Shown: positions 62,087-64,000 of the stretch, in pieces
How positions within the stretch are numbered: the first letter of the stretch is position 1
How the letters are laid out: every line of letters starts with the position of its first letter
Source: an uncultured Enterobacterales bacterium
GTDB taxonomy: Bacteria > Pseudomonadota > Gammaproteobacteria > Enterobacterales > CALYQQ01
NCBI GenBank assembly: GCA_945288535.1
Contig: CALYQQ010000006.1
Location: 62,001-126,000, forward strand
DNA length: 64,000 bases
Reading direction: 5' to 3'
Notes under the pieces: model-generated
What the model was told of the DNA's origin: nothing
What the model saw: the letters and a program-made list of their open reading frames with translations, nothing else
Databases searched by the model: none
Made by a program: the position numbers and the translations under genes

Positions 62087-62764
62087 ATGGAAGTAATACA
62101 ACAACTCTGGTTTGCATTATGGCATCAGGATATCGCCATGTTAACCACCCCTACATTAATATGGACATTTTATGGCATCCTTTTTCTGATTATTCTGCTT
62201 GAAAATAGTTTATTACCGGCCGCTTTTTTACCTGGAGATAGTTTGCTTATCTTTGTAGGTGTATTAAGTGCAAAAGATGCATTGAATTACCCTTTAGCAA
62301 TTTTCATTTTAACGATTGCCGCAAGTTTGGGTAGTTGGTTAGGATTTATTCAAGGTCGTTGGCTCAGTAATACAAAAATCATTAAACATTGGCTTGGCCA
62401 TATACCAGAACATTACCATCAACGTGCACATACTCTTTTTCACAGGCATGGTTTAGCAGCCTTATTTATTGGTCGCTTTATTGGCTTTGTAAGAACACTA
62501 TTACCCCCACTGATAGGTCTTTCAGGTTTAAATAATCGTCGTTTTATCTTTTTTAATACGATGAGCGCATTTTTATGGATTACAACACTGATCACTGCAG
62601 GTTTTACGTTGGGGCAGACAACATTATTTTATAAATATCAAGAAGATTTGACGCGTTTATTACTTCTTATTCCAATTGCTTTATTATTTTTTGGCCTCGT
62701 TTGTTCGCTTTTTTTTATTATCAAAAAAAAGCGTCGCCATTTAACAAAAAAAATGGATAACTAA
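62087..62764 (+). CDS. yqjA: YqjA, DedA-family membrane protein
   Basis: DedA-family proteins support proton-motive-force homeostasis and lipid-carrier recycling at the inner membrane. The 225-residue protein shows the E. coli YqjA sequence plan: LLENSLLPAAFLPGDSLLIF (acidic residues in ExxxPxPGE-like context), GRWLSNTKIIKHWLGHIPEH, and the conserved GRFIGFVRTLLPPLIGLSGL, with about five or six membrane helices and a basic tail. AGGA precedes the ATG. In E. coli mzrA (yqjB) follows it; here it is followed by a terminator and then yqjD. Confidence 0.94.
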   Translation: MEVIQQLWFALWHQDIAMLTTPTLIWTFYGILFLIILLENSLLPAAFLPGDSLLIFVGVLSAKDALNYPLAIFILTIAASLGSWLGFIQGRWLSNTKIIKHWLGHIPEHYHQRAHTLFHRHGLAALFIGRFIGFVRTLLPPLIGLSGLNNRRFIFFNTMSAFLWITTLITAGFTLGQTTLFYKYQEDLTRLLLLIPIALLFFGLVCSLFFIIKKKRRHLTKKMDN

Positions 62765-62779
62765 ATAAATAATTACTTT

Positions 62780-62812
62780 ATCGGCTTATTTTAGAATAAG
62801 CCGATTATTTTG
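62780..62812 (+). terminator. Intrinsic terminator of yqjA
   Basis: ATCGGCTTATT at 62780-62790 pairs perfectly over 11 bases with AATAAGCCGAT at 62795-62805 around the loop TTAG, followed by TATTTT. It lies 15 bases after the stop, so yqjA and yqjD are separate transcripts. Confidence 0.88.
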
Positions 62813-62995
62813 CTGAGTGTATTTTTGGCTTTCTTTGTAATCATTTGAAATAAAAAAAATGGGTTATCATCCTACTGAAAAATAATAAAATCCGTTACCT
62901 TTATTAAAGTAAAGTTAGTTTAATAGCTTTAATAGCGTTAATAATTAGGTTATTTTAGCTAAAATATTATTTATAAATAATGGAGGTGTTTTATT

Positions 62996-63307
62996 ATGCC
63001 ACAATCAAATGCGAACCAAACAGATCTACTAAAACAACAGCTTGAATCCCTTGCTAATAGCCTGGAAGAAGTTTTATCTTCGTCATCAGATAAACCTGAA
63101 GAAGAAGTTAATAAGATTAAGGAAAAAGCCGAAAAAATATTAAAAGATTCTCGTAAGAAAATGGAACAAGCTAGCGATAAAATTGTGGAACACACAAAAG
63201 ATATGGCTGACTGTGCAGATAAATTTGTTCATGAAAAGCCATGGCATAGTGTTCTTGCTGGTACTGCTATTGGTTTTGTTATTGGTATGATATTAACTCG
63301 TCGCTAA
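62996..63307 (+). CDS. yqjD: YqjD, ElaB/YqjD-family ribosome-associated membrane protein
   Basis: A 103-residue member of the ElaB/YqjD/DUF883 family: a highly charged helical N-terminal part (residues 1-75, Lys/Glu-rich coiled coil) and a C-terminal membrane helix HSVLAGTAIGFVIGMILTRR. In E. coli YqjD is induced in stationary phase, anchors in the inner membrane through this helix and binds ribosomes. TGGAGG lies about eight bases before the ATG. First gene of yqjD-yqjE-yqjK. Confidence 0.93.
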   Translation: MPQSNANQTDLLKQQLESLANSLEEVLSSSSDKPEEEVNKIKEKAEKILKDSRKKMEQASDKIVEHTKDMADCADKFVHEKPWHSVLAGTAIGFVIGMILTRR

Positions 63308-63309
63308 TT

Positions 63310-63711
63310 ATGACAAAATATCAGGATCGAAAAGGCCCAGGACAAGGTATCTTCAATATAATCCATAGAATTGGCTATTTGTTAATGGATGCCGCGCAAT
63401 CACGAGTAAAATTAGCAACGCTCGAATTGGAAGAGCAACGTACGTTGTTCTTTCAACTATTTATCGCTGCTGGATTAGCTCTTTTATTTGTTATGTTTGC
63501 TCTCATGACATTACTCGTACTATTGTGTTGGGTGATCCCCTCTGATTATCGCTTGATTGCATTAGTTATAACTATTGTTTTGCTATTTATATTGTCGATA
63601 ACTTGTATCATTTTTGTCATAAAGAAAACCAAAAATACGCCTTTCTTACCAGAAACACGTCGACAGTTATATCTTGATAGTCAATCATTAAAGAATATAG
63701 CGGATGATTAA
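63310..63711 (+). CDS. yqjE: YqjE, holin-superfamily-III-like membrane protein (DUF1469)
   Basis: A 133-residue inner-membrane protein with two hydrophobic helices (about residues 52-76 and 84-108), preceded by an amphipathic segment (LLMDAAQSRVKLATLELEEQ) that is the hallmark of the YqjE family. It has no known enzymatic role. It starts two bases after yqjD and overlaps yqjK by 8 bases. Confidence 0.92.
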   Translation: MTKYQDRKGPGQGIFNIIHRIGYLLMDAAQSRVKLATLELEEQRTLFFQLFIAAGLALLFVMFALMTLLVLLCWVIPSDYRLIALVITIVLLFILSITCIIFVIKKTKNTPFLPETRRQLYLDSQSLKNIADD

Positions 63712-63997
63712 AAAACAAAAAACCCGTCAAGAAATGGATAATATCAAGCAGCAATTGTTGCTTGATATTTATAGACAACGAGACAAAATTAGTACAACAT
63801 CTCAACAATGGCTTGATCAAACCCAACATATTGATTCAGGTTGGATGCTATTAAACCGTATACCAAAACAGGTTTATGCTATGATAGGTATTGTGGCCTT
63901 GGTTACACTTAATCGAAATAAGCAAAATGCAGTGACAATGTTTCGAAATGGATTAAAATGGTGGGGTTCTTTACGTTTATTTAAAAAATTTTTATGA
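63704..63997 (+). CDS. yqjK: YqjK-family protein
   Basis: A 97-residue protein, close to the E. coli YqjK length of 99, with a charged helical N-terminal half (QQLLLDIYRQRDKIS) and a hydrophobic segment near residues 57-72 (VYAMIGIVALVTL). Function unknown. It overlaps yqjE by 8 bases and its TGA stop is at 63995-63997, so it is complete although it touches the right edge. Confidence 0.9.
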   Translation: MIKKQKTRQEMDNIKQQLLLDIYRQRDKISTTSQQWLDQTQHIDSGWMLLNRIPKQVYAMIGIVALVTLNRNKQNAVTMFRNGLKWWGSLRLFKKFL

Positions 63998-64000
63998 CTC

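Overview
The window is a low-G+C (about one third by eye) chromosome segment from a gammaproteobacterium of the order Enterobacterales. Almost every housekeeping gene has a close, full-length E. coli counterpart, and many sit in the same local order. The low G+C, the long gene-free AT-rich stretches and the missing neighbours inside otherwise conserved operons suggest a host-associated member with a reduced genome, perhaps of the Arsenophonus/Providencia type. That placement is inference. I see no tRNA, rRNA, insertion sequence, prophage or CRISPR array.

Layout. 1-7612 (+): an accessory operon, cut at the left edge, with a LolD/MacB-type ABC ATPase, a secreted helical-repeat protein, an FtsX-type permease, a FabL-like reductase, a LolA-like periplasmic carrier, an outer-membrane beta-barrel, a FabD-like acyltransferase and a polytopic membrane protein. 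It reads as the export and tailoring part of an acyl or polyketide-like product pathway. 8028-17188 (-): hflC, hflK, hflX, hfq, miaA, mutL, amiB, tsaE, with queG divergent at 17786; nnr is missing. 18929-24361: gene-poor DNA with an lpxL acyltransferase, a broken small gene and an AI-2E/PerM-family membrane protein. 24362-27729 (+): a HlyD adaptor with two ABC-2 permeases and no ATPase. 28219-32691 (-): minor pseudopilins ppdC, ygdB, ppdB, ppdA, then thyA, lgt, rppH, with ptsP and recC absent. 33651: mutH (+). 34487-40985: glnE and ygiF (-), then ygiM and cca (+). 41383-49837: tamB and tamA (-), ytfL/paeA (+), cysQ (-). 49884-61096: ftsP, plsC, parC, parE, yqiA, cpdA, yqiB, nudF (-), then tolC (+). 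62087-63997 (+): yqjA, yqjD, yqjE, yqjK.

How it works together. The hfl/hfq/mutL block covers membrane-protease control, ribosome rescue, RNA regulation, tRNA modification, mismatch repair and septal cell-wall hydrolysis. MutL and the separately encoded MutH belong to the same methyl-directed repair pathway. TamA/TamB, TolC, Lgt, PlsC, LpxL, AmiB and FtsP all serve envelope construction.

Most interesting points. (1) The left-edge operon looks like a Lol-style trans-envelope route coupled to acyl-chain enzymes. (2) Consensus DnaA boxes occur in the two intergenic regions that correspond by gene neighbours to E. coli datA (beside queG) and DARS2 (between rppH and mutH); here these loci lie about 14 kb apart, whereas in E. 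coli they are far apart. (3) Cca has lost the HD-phosphohydrolase motif, AmiB has lost its AMIN domain but carries a lipobox and two LysM repeats, and the SDR has an altered Tyr-Lys spacing.
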